Shown here: positions 31,051 through 38,833 of the stretch, in pieces | Layout of the letters: every line of letters starts with the position of its first letter | Numbering within the stretch: position 1 is the first letter of the stretch | Origin: Leifsonia sp. AK011 | GTDB taxonomy: Bacteria > Actinomycetota > Actinomycetes > Actinomycetales > Microbacteriaceae | Direction: 5' to 3' | NCBI RefSeq assembly: GCF_013410945.1 | Contig: NZ_JACCCH010000001.1 | Location: forward strand, 1,240,001 to 1,304,000 | Length of the DNA: 64,000 nt | The notes under the pieces: generated by a model | Databases searched by the model: none | Seen by the model: the letters and a program-made list of their open reading frames with translations, nothing else | What the model was told of the DNA's origin: nothing | Made by a program: the position numbers and the translations under genes

Positions 31051-31557
31051 ATGGCGCCAACCACACGCACGAGGAGCGACGGAAGCGCACGAGCATCCGT
31101 CGCTCCTCCGCGTGAGGAGTCCGCGATCGAAGGCTGGTTGCGCAACCTGAGGCTCTCAGGTTTCACGGTCTTCATGCTTGCGCTCATCGTCGTGGCGGTC
31201 ATCGTGCTGGCCCCGAGCCTGCGCATCCTGATCGAGCAGCGCGCACAGATCGCGCAACTCGAGAAGTCCGTGCAGGACGCGCAGAATGACGTCTCCACCC
31301 TGACGGACGAGGTGGCTCGCTGGGACGACCCGGCCTACATCGAGGCTCAGGCCCGTGAGCGGCTGTACTACGTGTTCCCCGGCGACGTGAGCTATCTCGT
31401 GATCGGAGAGACGGCCACCGACGAACCCGCGGTCGATGGCCTCCCGATCAGCGACCAGATCCAATCGACGCACGTCGACTGGATGAGCGGCCTCCTCTCC
31501 TCCCTGTACACGGCGGGTCTCACGACCGCGCCCCCTGACGAACTCACCGGCCCCTGA
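31051..31557 (+). CDS. Septum formation initiator (DivIC/FtsB) family protein
   Basis: Bitopic cell-division protein of 168 residues, a component of the FtsQ-FtsB/DivIC-FtsL complex at the septum. The cytoplasmic N-terminus (1-30) is Arg/Ser-rich. One transmembrane helix (about 36-56) is followed by a coiled coil (about 57-90: LRILIEQRAQIAQLEKSVQDAQNDVSTL) and the conserved DPAYIEAQARERLYYVFPGD block. The stop overlaps the DUF501 start by one base. The eno-divIC-DUF501 order is a recurrent actinobacterial cluster. Confidence 0.9.
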   Translation: MAPTTRTRSDGSARASVAPPREESAIEGWLRNLRLSGFTVFMLALIVVAVIVLAPSLRILIEQRAQIAQLEKSVQDAQNDVSTLTDEVARWDDPAYIEAQARERLYYVFPGDVSYLVIGETATDEPAVDGLPISDQIQSTHVDWMSGLLSSLYTAGLTTAPPDELTGP

Positions 31558-32057
31558 TGCGACCTCCTTTCGATCCGCCGTCCGAGGCGGATATCGCCAC
31601 CGTGTCCCGGCAGCTCGGCCGCCCTGCCCGCGACGTCGTCGGTATCGCTGCGCGTTGCGTGTGCGGGGCGCCGACGGTCGTCTCCACGAAGCCGCGCCTC
31701 ACCGACGGCACGCCCTTCCCGACCTTCTACTACCTCACCCACCCGGCCGCGACGGCCGCCGTCTCCACCCTCGAGGCGGAGGGGCGGATGCCAGAACTCG
31801 CCGCCCTACTGGAGGGCGAGGTCGCCGCGGCATACCTCGCCGCACACCAGCAGTACCTCGCCGATCGGGGCTCCTACGGCGACGTCCCAGAGATTGACGG
31901 AATCTCAGCTGGCGGTATGCCTGATCGGGTAAAGTGCCTGCACGCCCTCGTGGGACACGCGCTCGCAGCGGGTCCCGGCGTCAATCCCATCGGGGATCGC
32001 GCTCTCGCCGAGGCGAGTTGGAGTCCGGAGGTATGTCAATGCGCGCTGGAGCTATAA
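31557..32057 (+). CDS. DUF501 domain-containing protein
   Basis: A 166-residue protein of unknown biochemical function, conserved next to eno and divIC in actinobacteria. The Cys pair in CVCGAPTV, TPFPTFYYLTHP and the C-terminal DRVKCLHALVGHALAAGPGVNPIGD with WSPEVCQC are the conserved blocks. The recurring Cys and His could bind a metal, though this is only a suggestion. It overlaps divIC by one base and the protease gene by 19 bases, so the three are co-transcribed. Confidence 0.88.
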   Translation: MRPPFDPPSEADIATVSRQLGRPARDVVGIAARCVCGAPTVVSTKPRLTDGTPFPTFYYLTHPAATAAVSTLEAEGRMPELAALLEGEVAAAYLAAHQQYLADRGSYGDVPEIDGISAGGMPDRVKCLHALVGHALAAGPGVNPIGDRALAEASWSPEVCQCALEL

Positions 32058-33370
32058 GCGACGCATCGCGTCGCCGCGACGCCAGCGCCGAGCGGGCTAT
32101 GCCCGCGAGGGTTTCGGCCAGAGGACGCCTCCGCCTCCGGTCCGCAGCCGCCCTCATGGTCACCACCATCGCGGCATCCCTCCTTCTCGTCGCGTCCCCG
32201 GCCTCGGCCGACGGTGTGCGCGACGGCGAGTACTGGCTCGACGTGTACGGCATCCGCCAGGCGTGGGCGACCACCCAGGGCGAGGGCATCACGATCGCGA
32301 TCATCGATACCGGTGTGGACGGAACGGTCGCCGAGCTCAGCGGTGCGGTCGTCGGCGGTGCCGACTTCTCGGGCCTTGGCTCGTACAACGGCCAGAAGCC
32401 CGTCGGGTCCACGGGCTCCGACCACGGCACGATGGTGGGCTCACTCGCGGCCGGGCGGGGCACCGGCCCGGATTCCGGTGTGATCGGCTCGGCCCCCGCG
32501 GCATCCCTGCTCTCCGCCTCCATCGGCTTCGGCGAAGGCGCCAAGAGTTCCGACGAGCAGATCGCCGACGCGGTGCGCTGGTCCGTCGACAACGGCGCGG
32601 ACATCATCAACATGTCGCTCACGCGCAACACCACCGACTGGCCGGAGAGCTGGGATGACGCCTTCCTCTACGCCTTCGAGAACGATGTCGTCGTGGTGGC
32701 CGCTGCGGGCAACCGCGGCAGCGGCACCACGCAGGTGGGCGCTCCCGCGACCATGCCCGGCGTTCTGACCGTCGCCGGCGTCGACGCGCAGGGCCAGGCG
32801 AGCTTCGACGCGTCATCCCAGGGCATCACGATCGCGGTGGCGGCACCCAGCGAGAATCTCGTCGGTGTGACCCCCGGCGGTGGTCACGTCCGGTGGAACG
32901 GCACGAGTGGCGCAGCGCCCATCGTGTCCGGCATTGTCGCGCTCGTCATGGCCGCCCACCCCCAGCTGGATGCCGCGAATATCATCAATCGTGTCGTGGC
33001 GACGGCGCGCGATGCTGGCGCCGCGGGTGCCGACCCCATCTACGGGTTCGGGCTCGTCGACGCGCAAGCAGCTGTCACGGCATCCGTTCCCACCGTCACG
33101 GCGAACCCGATGGGGGAGCTGAGCGATTGGATCCGGGTCTATCGTCGTGCGGACTCGACGCCCACGCCCATCCCGTCGAGCGTGCCGTATGCGATCCCGG
33201 AGGACGTACCGCTCGCGCCCGACAGTTCGCTCGGAGTGCTCATGCCGACCGTGCACCAACTGAGGGTGGCTGGCGTTCCTTTGCTGGTCTTCGTGGTGTT
33301 CGCGACCCTTGTCGTGGTGGCCGGTGGCCTGGCTGTCCGGCATTTCAGGTCACTGCGCAAGACGGAGTAG
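32039..33370 (+). CDS. S8 subtilisin-like serine protease, membrane anchored (mycosin-like architecture)
   Basis: A 443-residue exported protease. The signal sequence has a long basic N-region (about 1-33) and hydrophobic core (34-52, cleavage near PASA-DG). Catalytic Asp is in IIDTGVDG, His in SDHGTMVGSLAAGRG, the oxyanion Asn in AAAGNRGSG and Ser in NGTSGAAPIVSG. The C-terminus has a transmembrane helix followed by RHFRSLRKTE, giving the layout of mycosins. No ESX secretion gene is in the window, so a mycosin role is not supported. The ATG at 32039 is chosen over one at 32033 because GGAGG lies seven bases before it, versus one. Confidence 0.88.
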   Translation: MRAGAISDASRRRDASAERAMPARVSARGRLRLRSAAALMVTTIAASLLLVASPASADGVRDGEYWLDVYGIRQAWATTQGEGITIAIIDTGVDGTVAELSGAVVGGADFSGLGSYNGQKPVGSTGSDHGTMVGSLAAGRGTGPDSGVIGSAPAASLLSASIGFGEGAKSSDEQIADAVRWSVDNGADIINMSLTRNTTDWPESWDDAFLYAFENDVVVVAAAGNRGSGTTQVGAPATMPGVLTVAGVDAQGQASFDASSQGITIAVAAPSENLVGVTPGGGHVRWNGTSGAAPIVSGIVALVMAAHPQLDAANIINRVVATARDAGAAGADPIYGFGLVDAQAAVTASVPTVTANPMGELSDWIRVYRRADSTPTPIPSSVPYAIPEDVPLAPDSSLGVLMPTVHQLRVAGVPLLVFVVFATLVVVAGGLAVRHFRSLRKTE

Positions 33371-33406
33371 GGTTAGGGCGAACTTCCACCAAGGAGAGCC
33401 CTACAC

Positions 33407-34729
33407 GTGCCCAAGATCCTGATTGTCGGCGGCGGTTACGCCGGTTTTTACACTGCTAAGAAGCTTGAGAAATGGTTGGGCCGTAACGAAGCCCAGGTCA
33501 CCATGGTGGACCCGCTTCCGTACCTCACGTACCAGCCCTTCCTGCCCGAGGTAGCAGCGGGATCCGTCGAGCCCCGTCACGCGGTCGTCTCGCACCGTCG
33601 TCACCTCAAGCGCACTCGTGTCGTGAACGCGAAGGTGACCTACGTCAACCACGAGACCAAGACCGCGACGATCACCCCCGAGGTGGGCGAGCCGTGGGAC
33701 GAGACCTACGACATCGTGGTGATGACCGCCGGCGCCGTGTCGCGCACGTTCCCCATCCCGGGTGTCGCCGATGAGGCCATCGGCATGAAGAACATCGAGG
33801 AGGCGGTGGCGGTTCGTGACCGCATCATCCGCAACTTCCAGAAGGCATCGAACCTGCCGGAGGGCAGCGCCGAGAAGAAGCGTCTCCTGACGTTCGTCGT
33901 CGTGGGTGGCGGCTTCGCCGGTATCGAGGCGTTCGCCGAGATGCGTTCGCTCGCGTCATCCCTCGTTCGCCAGTTCCCGACGATCTCCTTCGAGGAGACC
34001 CACTTCCACCTCATCGAGGCGATGGGTCGCATCATGCCGGAGGTGTCGCTAGAGACGAGCAAGTGGGTCATCAAGTCGCTCGCCGAGCGCGGTGCGCAGA
34101 TCCACCTCGACACCCAGCTCAGTTCGGCCACCGGCGGCGTCATCGAGCTCTCGACGGGGGAGTCGTTCGAGTCCGACACGATCGTCTGGACCGCCGGCGT
34201 CATGGCCAACCCCATGATCCGCAACACCGACCTCCCCATCGAGGAGCGCGGTCGCCTTCGCGCTAACGCCGCGCTGCAGATCATCAACGACGAAGGCCCC
34301 GTGGCGGATGCCTGGACCGCTGGTGACGTCGCGGCCGTTCCCGACCTCACGGGCAAGGGTGTCGGCGGCTTCTGCGTGCCGAACGCCCAGCACGCTGTGC
34401 GCCAGGCCAAGCTGCTCGCGAAGAACATCGTGGCGAGCCTGCGCGGCGAAGACCCGAAGGACTACTACCACGAGAGCCTCGGCGCCGTGGCGGGTCTCGG
34501 TCTCTACAACGGTGTTTTCCAGTACCGCAAGCTCGCGATCAAGGGCTTCCCCGCGTGGGTCATGCACCGCGGCTACCACGGCCTCGCCATCCCGATGTGG
34601 GAGCGCAAGCTGCGCGTCTTCGGTAACTGGGTGCTGAACTTCCTGCTGCGCCGCGACATGGTCGAGCTGTCCGCTCGGGTACACCCGCGTGCGGCGTTCG
34701 AGGAGTTCGCCTCCCGCCCGAAGGCGTAG
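33407..34729 (+). CDS. ndh: Type II NADH dehydrogenase / FAD-dependent pyridine nucleotide oxidoreductase
   Basis: Single-subunit membrane-associated NADH:quinone oxidoreductase family, 440 residues. The FAD-binding motif ILIVGGGYAGFYTAKKLE is at 4-21, the NADH-binding motif FVVVGGGFAGIEAFAEM near 163-179. WTAGVMANPM, DAWTAGDVAAVPDLTG and VPNAQHAVRQAKLLAKNI match NDH-2. The C-terminal region with RRDMVELS may form the amphipathic membrane anchor. It would feed electrons to menaquinone without pumping protons. AAGGAG precedes the GTG start. It is convergent with, and directly abutting, the GerW-like gene. Confidence 0.9.
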   Translation: MPKILIVGGGYAGFYTAKKLEKWLGRNEAQVTMVDPLPYLTYQPFLPEVAAGSVEPRHAVVSHRRHLKRTRVVNAKVTYVNHETKTATITPEVGEPWDETYDIVVMTAGAVSRTFPIPGVADEAIGMKNIEEAVAVRDRIIRNFQKASNLPEGSAEKKRLLTFVVVGGGFAGIEAFAEMRSLASSLVRQFPTISFEETHFHLIEAMGRIMPEVSLETSKWVIKSLAERGAQIHLDTQLSSATGGVIELSTGESFESDTIVWTAGVMANPMIRNTDLPIEERGRLRANAALQIINDEGPVADAWTAGDVAAVPDLTGKGVGGFCVPNAQHAVRQAKLLAKNIVASLRGEDPKDYYHESLGAVAGLGLYNGVFQYRKLAIKGFPAWVMHRGYHGLAIPMWERKLRVFGNWVLNFLLRRDMVELSARVHPRAAFEEFASRPKA

Positions 34730-35083
34730 CTAGCGCCGCGCTGCCTTCACGATGAGCGCGATGCCCCACGCGATCGTGCTCACGAGCGGGATCGCGACGG
34801 ACATGAGTGCGATCACGTTGGGCTGGAACTGCAGGCCCTGGGGCCCACGCACGTAGGCGCCGAGGGGGATGGCGACACCGCCGCCCCCTCCGCCGCTGCC
34901 CTCACCGTTGCCGAGCTCCAGCCCCTCGCCTCCGCCGAACCCGTACGTGACGAAGGCCACGGGGACGATCTCGGCGCCGTCGACGGTCTGCTTCTCGCCG
35001 TAGGCGAGTTTCACGCTCCGGTCGGGCACGCCCGCCGCGAGCTTCTCGGTGATCCTGTCCTGTTTCGATGTCGTGTCAGCCAT
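34730..35083 (-). CDS. GerW/YtfJ-like protein with glycine-rich motif
   Basis: A 117-residue protein resembling the spore-associated YtfJ/GerW family, which also occurs in non-sporulating actinobacteria with unknown function. VKLAYGEKQTVDGAEIVPVAFVTYGFGGG is followed by a GSGGGGGG loop and VAIPLGAYV, the conserved core. The C-terminus has a hydrophobic helix (VIALMSVAIPLVSTIAWGIALIV) and KAARR, so it is probably a tail-anchored membrane protein. The ATG at 35083 is used; the longer frame would run toward the tRNA gene. A TAGCCT hexamer lies at near-leaderless distance. Confidence 0.8.
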   Translation of the reverse strand: MADTTSKQDRITEKLAAGVPDRSVKLAYGEKQTVDGAEIVPVAFVTYGFGGGEGLELGNGEGSGGGGGGVAIPLGAYVRGPQGLQFQPNVIALMSVAIPLVSTIAWGIALIVKAARR

Positions 35084-35090
35084 GGCGCAC

Positions 35091-35096
35091 AGGCTA
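35091..35096 (-). promoter_or_regulatory. -10 hexamer TAGCCT, near-leaderless (GerW-like gene)
   Basis: Minus-strand TAGCCT is followed by seven bases and the ATG at 35083. Confidence 0.35.
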
Positions 35097-35176
35097 CGCG
35101 CGGCGGCCAGCGGTGTCGAGGCCTGCCCCGTGCTGCCTCGATAGGCTGAGTCGCCGGATGCCCGTGCATCCGCCCC

Positions 35177-35250
35177 GCCCCGGTAGCCCAATTGGCAGAG
35201 GCAGCCGACTTAAAATCGGCACAGTCAGGGTTCGAGTCCCTGCCGGGGCA
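35177..35250 (+). tRNA. tRNA-Leu(UAA), class-I shape (short variable loop)
   Basis: A 74-base cloverleaf. Acceptor arms GCCCCGG/CCGGGGC pair perfectly with discriminator A at 35250. The D arm has a 3-bp stem. The anticodon stem GCCGA/TCGGC encloses CTTAAAA, giving anticodon TAA (35211-35213). The variable loop is only five bases (ACAGT), and the T arm CAGGG-TTCGAGT-CCCTG is perfect. The CCA end is not encoded. UAA reads UUA (Leu), but bacterial tRNA-Leu normally carries a long variable arm, so the shape is unusual. The 3-bp D stem with enlarged loop does resemble tRNA-Leu. Confidence 0.85.
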
Positions 35251-35272
35251 CTCACGCTGCCCCTCCTCCCAC

Positions 35273-35336
35273 CCGCGAGTGTTCCGATATGGCTGTCATT
35301 TTCGGCCGAATAGCAGCCATATCGGAACACTCGCGG
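35273..35336. repeat. 64-bp element: 23-bp perfect inverted repeat downstream of the tRNA
   Basis: The left arm at 35273-35295 begins CCGCGAGTGTTCC and the right arm at 35314-35336 is its exact reverse complement. The 18-base loop itself contains the palindrome TTCGGCCGAA. It starts 22 bases after the tRNA. It could terminate the tRNA transcript (no T run) or be a dispersed extragenic palindrome. Beyond it, to 35533, is AT-richer promoter sequence without a gene. Confidence 0.85.
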
Positions 35337-35453
35337 CTGTATCACCTGGCTGGCGCGGGTCGCAAGGGGTTGCGGAAATTCTCACCCTGCGTAATTATGC
35401 GTCTCCCGCAACAAACCGAAAGCCACTCGATATATGGGTTGTCTGGGATTAAC

Positions 35454-35482
35454 TTGACAATCTCCGATTAATTTCGTCAGAT
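35454..35482 (+). promoter_or_regulatory. Candidate promoter of the ThuA surface protein gene
   Basis: A consensus -35 TTGACA (35454-35459) is followed after 17 bp by a poor -10 (TCAGAT). The region 35390-35520 is clearly richer in A and T than its surroundings. Confidence 0.3.
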
Positions 35483-35533
35483 GGAACGACAAATGGTAGT
35501 ACCTCCTGTACACCCTTCTGACGGAGATGATCA

Positions 35534-36766
35534 ATGAAGACCTTCTATCCCGCAGTGCTCGCGAGCGCTGCACTCGTGCTTCTCGGGGGCGTGACCGCTG
35601 CGCCCGCAGTCGCGGCAGCTCCAGAGGATCCCGCGATCCTCGTCTTCTCGGCGACGGCGGCCTTCCGCCACACCGAGTGCATTGCCACCGGCACCGAGGC
35701 GATCGCGAATCTCGGCTCGGAGAACGACTTCCGCGTCGACGCGACCGAGGATGCCACGGTGTTCAACGACGCGAACCTCGCGCAGTACGACGCCGTCGTG
35801 TTCCTGTGCACAACGGGCAACGTGCTCGATGAAACTCAGCAGGGCGCGTTCGAGCGCTACATCCAGGGCGGTGGCGGATACTTCGGCATCCACTCGGCCT
35901 CCGACACCGAGTACGACTGGCCCTGGTACGGCGGCCTCGTCGGCGCCTACTTCCTCGACCACCCGTTCGCCCCGCAGTTCCAGGAGGCGACCGTGAACGT
36001 GGAGGACGAGCACACCGCTGCGACCGACTTCCTGCCGAACCCGTGGGTGCGCACCGACGAGTGGTACAACTTCCGCTCGAACCCGCGTGACATCACGCAC
36101 GTGCTGCTCTCGCTCGACGAGTCGACCTACGACCCGTCCGGCTACACCGGCTCGACCGGTATGGGCGACCACCCCATCGCCTGGTGCCACCCGTACGATG
36201 GCGGCCGTTCGGTCTACACCGCAATGGGCCACTCCGGTTCGTTCTGGTCAGAGCCCCTTCTGCTGCAGCACATGCTCGGTGGCATCCAGATGGCGGCCGG
36301 CTACGCCGACTTCCGTTGCTTCGATGAGGTCACCTGGGCCCAGCTGACCGACGAGACTCGCGGTGGAGTGGATGCCGCGGCATCCGTCGCCCAGGGTGCG
36401 ATGCTCCCCATCCAGGTCGGGGCTGACCGTGCAGGCGAGACCCTCGAGGTGCACCTCTTCTCCGCCTCGAACGAGACTGCCGTCTCGCTCGGTACCGGAG
36501 TCGTCTCCGAGGATGGCACGCTCTCCGTGACAGTCCCCGCCGACTTCGCTCTCGGTGCCGCGAAGGCCGCAGTGCTCTCCACTGATGGCCAGCTCCTCGG
36601 GTGGGATGACACGTCAGTCGTCACGCCTGCTGCGGGTGGCACGACCACCGGCCCGGCCCTCGCGGCCACGGGTATGGACGTTGCACCGGTCACCGGTGTC
36701 GCCGCGCTGATCCTGCTCCTCGCGGGAACGGCCGTGGTCCTGGCGGTCCGCCGCCGCGACGCGTAA
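35534..36766 (+). CDS. Secreted ThuA-domain protein with LAxTG cell-wall sorting signal
   Basis: A 410-residue surface protein. The signal peptide (1-28, AVAAA cleavage) is followed by a ThuA-like glutamine-amidotransferase-fold domain (about 33-245): ILVFSATAAFRHTECIATG, FLCTTGNVLD, GGGGYFGIHSASDTEYDWPWYGGLVGAYF, and HPIAWCHPYDGGRSVYTAMGH. ThuA domains occur in sugar-processing enzymes, and an extracellular glycan role is plausible but unproven. A beta-rich spacer leads to LAATG near 376, a hydrophobic helix and RRRDA, a class E sortase signal. The ATG has GGAG upstream. It is a single gene ended by a strong terminator. Confidence 0.88.
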   Translation: MKTFYPAVLASAALVLLGGVTAAPAVAAAPEDPAILVFSATAAFRHTECIATGTEAIANLGSENDFRVDATEDATVFNDANLAQYDAVVFLCTTGNVLDETQQGAFERYIQGGGGYFGIHSASDTEYDWPWYGGLVGAYFLDHPFAPQFQEATVNVEDEHTAATDFLPNPWVRTDEWYNFRSNPRDITHVLLSLDESTYDPSGYTGSTGMGDHPIAWCHPYDGGRSVYTAMGHSGSFWSEPLLLQHMLGGIQMAAGYADFRCFDEVTWAQLTDETRGGVDAAASVAQGAMLPIQVGADRAGETLEVHLFSASNETAVSLGTGVVSEDGTLSVTVPADFALGAAKAAVLSTDGQLLGWDDTSVVTPAAGGTTTGPALAATGMDVAPVTGVAALILLLAGTAVVLAVRRRDA

Positions 36767-36781
36767 CCAGCCAACCGACTG

Positions 36782-36818
36782 CCCCCTGTCCCGCAGCTCT
36801 CGCGGGGCAGGGGGTTTT
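36782..36818 (+). terminator. Rho-independent terminator of the ThuA gene
   Basis: CCCCCTGTCCCGC and GCGGGGCAGGGGG form a 13-bp stem with one wobble around a 7-base loop. TTTT follows, 15 bases after the stop codon. Confidence 0.9.
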
Positions 36819-36880
36819 CGTGTGCCCGCGTTACGCGGTGGTTACAAGATCGCCGGTCGGTTGCATCCGGGACACCCGTC

Positions 36881-36896
36881 TGGGACAGTTGTCCCA
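36881..36896. promoter_or_regulatory. Operator palindrome TGGGACAGTTGTCCCA
   Basis: Two 7-bp perfect arms flank a 2-bp centre, 33 bases before the GTG of the TetR gene. An extra half-site GGGACA lies at 36869-36874. This is the expected size and place for the binding site of the operon's own TetR regulator. Confidence 0.6.
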
Positions 36897-36929
36897 CTAC
36901 GCGTCCAACGGAGCCGAGAGGAGACAGTC

Positions 36930-37571
36930 GTGGCCAGGATTCCCGCCGAGGAACGCCGCGAGTTGCTGCTCCAGGCCGCCCTGCGCGTCTCCGCTCGCAA
37001 GGGCATCGCGGGCGCAACCACTCGGGCCATCGTCGCCGAGGCCGGGATGTCGCTCGCGAGCTTCCACTACGCGTTCCGGTCGCACGACGAGATGATGGCG
37101 GACTTGGTCGCTCTCGTCGTCGAAGGTGAGTCCACGGCGGTGTTCGCCGCGCTTCACCCGGGAGCGGACATCCATCAGTCCCTGCGCTCCGGGCTTCATG
37201 CGTTCCTCGACTACGTCATCGCCGACCCTGGTCACGAACAGGTGATGCAGGACATCATGCAGTACGCCCTGCGCACGCCCGGCCTCGAGCATCGCGCGGC
37301 CGAGCAGTACGAGAGCTACCACCGGGCGGTCACCGAGCTGCTCGTTGCCGGTGCCGCCGCAGCCCACGTCGTGTGGTCGATGCCCGTGGCCGAGATCGCG
37401 CGGCTCGTCGTCACCGTGACCGACGGGGTGACGCTCGCATGGCTCGCCAATCGCGATGAGGCAGCGGCCCGTCGCGTGCTCGACTTCGCCGCAGACACCT
37501 TCGCCACGCTCGCGAGGCCCCTCCCGCCGCGAGAAGACAGCCCCACGAGAGAGAGCCAGGTCACCGCGTGA
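36930..37571 (+). CDS. TetR-family regulator heading the glycoside operon
   Basis: A 213-residue regulator. The helix-turn-helix (about 8-55) reads LLLQAALRVSARKGIAGATTRAIVAEAGMSLASFHYAFRSHDEMM, with the TetR FHY-F-x4-E/L pattern. The C-terminal domain (70-195) should bind the inducer. GAGGAG sits six bases before the GTG at 36930; the longer open frame runs across the operator and promoter and is rejected. Its stop overlaps the MFS start by four bases (GTGA), so regulator and transporter are translationally coupled. It probably represses itself and the four genes behind it through the palindrome at 36881. Confidence 0.92.
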   Translation: MARIPAEERRELLLQAALRVSARKGIAGATTRAIVAEAGMSLASFHYAFRSHDEMMADLVALVVEGESTAVFAALHPGADIHQSLRSGLHAFLDYVIADPGHEQVMQDIMQYALRTPGLEHRAAEQYESYHRAVTELLVAGAAAAHVVWSMPVAEIARLVVTVTDGVTLAWLANRDEAAARRVLDFAADTFATLARPLPPREDSPTRESQVTA

Positions 37572-38830
37572 GCACAACCACCGATCTCCCGGCGCCCGCG
37601 CCCTTCGCCGAGCCCACGAGGGCGGTGACAGGAGGATGGATCGCACTCTTCGCCACTGCCTGGCTCGGTGTGTGGATGGCACAGCTCACGCCGGTCCAGC
37701 TGCTGCTCCCGCTTCAGGTCGAGGCCCAGCTCGGTGCCACGAACTGGGTGGACAACGTCGTGGCCTTCGGAGTGATCTCGGGCATCGCGGGATTGTGTGC
37801 CCTCGTCGCCTACCCCCTCACTGGCGCACTCTCCGATCGCACGATGAGCCGTTTCGGAAGGCGTCGCCCCTGGATCGCGGGCGGCGCGGTGCTCTTCGCG
37901 GTGAGCCTCCTTCTTCTCGGCCTGCAGGAGTCGATCGTCGGGGTCGGCATCTTCTGGGCCCTGGCGCTCACGGGCTTCTGCGTTCTCACGGCGGCCCTCA
38001 CCGCGGTGATCTCCGACCAGGTTCCCGTGAACCAGCGGGGCTTCGTCTCCGGGTGGATCTCCGCCCCGCAGGCCGTGGGCACGATCCTCGGTCTCGTCCT
38101 CGTGACGGAGCTCTTCGTCGGCCAGTTCCTCGGTTACGCCGCGATGGCCGCCCTCCTCGTTCTCCTCGTGCTGCCGTTCCTCCTCCGGGTTCCGGATGCC
38201 CGCCTCACGTCCGCCGATACGCTGACGGTCCGCAAACTCCTCGCCGGGTTCTGGATCAGCCCGCGGGAGTACCCGGACTTCGGCTGGACCCTCCTCAGTC
38301 GCATCCTCGTCAACTTCGGCAACGCCTTCGGCACAGCACTGCTGCTGCAGTTCCTCCAGTACGGGCTCGAGGTCGACGACGCCGAGGGCACGCTCATTGT
38401 CCTGACCCTCATCTACATGGTGTTCGTGATCCTCGCCTCGCTCGTGCTCGGCAAGCTCTCCGACAGGCTCGGTCGCCGCAAGCCCTTCGTTTTCGTCGCA
38501 GCGAGCCTCCAGGGCATCGCGGCCCTCATGCTCGCGTTCGTTCCGGATGTCACGGTCGCGATGGTCGCGGCAGGCCTCCTCGGCCTCGGCTACGGATGCT
38601 TCCTCTCGGTGGACCAGGCGCTCGCGACCCAGGTGCTCCCCGACCCGCACACCCGCGGCAAGGATCTCGGCATCATGAACATCGCGACCGCAGTGCCCCA
38701 GGCCCTCGCCCCGCTCCTGGGTGCGATCGTCGTCGCGATGCTCGTCGGCTTCCAGGGCCTCTTCATCCTCTCCGCGGTCGCCGCCATCCTGGGCGCACTC
38801 GCGGTTCTCCCCATCCGGAGTGTGCGCTAG
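37568..38830 (+). CDS. MFS transporter (probable sugar/glycoside importer)
   Basis: A 420-residue, 12-span permease. Motif A is GALSDRTMSRFGRRRPWI near 83 and again as GKLSDRLGRRKPFV in the second half. The GRRRPWI variant and overall layout resemble glycoside/sugar MFS permeases rather than drug exporters. The co-encoded beta-glycosidase lacks a signal peptide, which fits import of an intact beta-glycoside. The substrate is inferred. The GTG start overlaps the TetR stop; the next gene begins 3 bp after its stop. Confidence 0.88.
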   Translation: MSTTTDLPAPAPFAEPTRAVTGGWIALFATAWLGVWMAQLTPVQLLLPLQVEAQLGATNWVDNVVAFGVISGIAGLCALVAYPLTGALSDRTMSRFGRRRPWIAGGAVLFAVSLLLLGLQESIVGVGIFWALALTGFCVLTAALTAVISDQVPVNQRGFVSGWISAPQAVGTILGLVLVTELFVGQFLGYAAMAALLVLLVLPFLLRVPDARLTSADTLTVRKLLAGFWISPREYPDFGWTLLSRILVNFGNAFGTALLLQFLQYGLEVDDAEGTLIVLTLIYMVFVILASLVLGKLSDRLGRRKPFVFVAASLQGIAALMLAFVPDVTVAMVAAGLLGLGYGCFLSVDQALATQVLPDPHTRGKDLGIMNIATAVPQALAPLLGAIVVAMLVGFQGLFILSAVAAILGALAVLPIRSVR

Positions 38831-38833
38831 ACC

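Noticed and set aside
32039-33370. ESX/type VII secretion locus around the mycosin-like protease
   Set aside because: Neighbours are divIC, DUF501 and NDH-2; no EccB-E, WXG100 or PE/PPE genes are present.
35252-36818. Genomic island integrated at the tRNA
   Set aside because: No integrase, no direct repeat of the tRNA 3' end and only one gene; AT-richness is limited to the promoter region.
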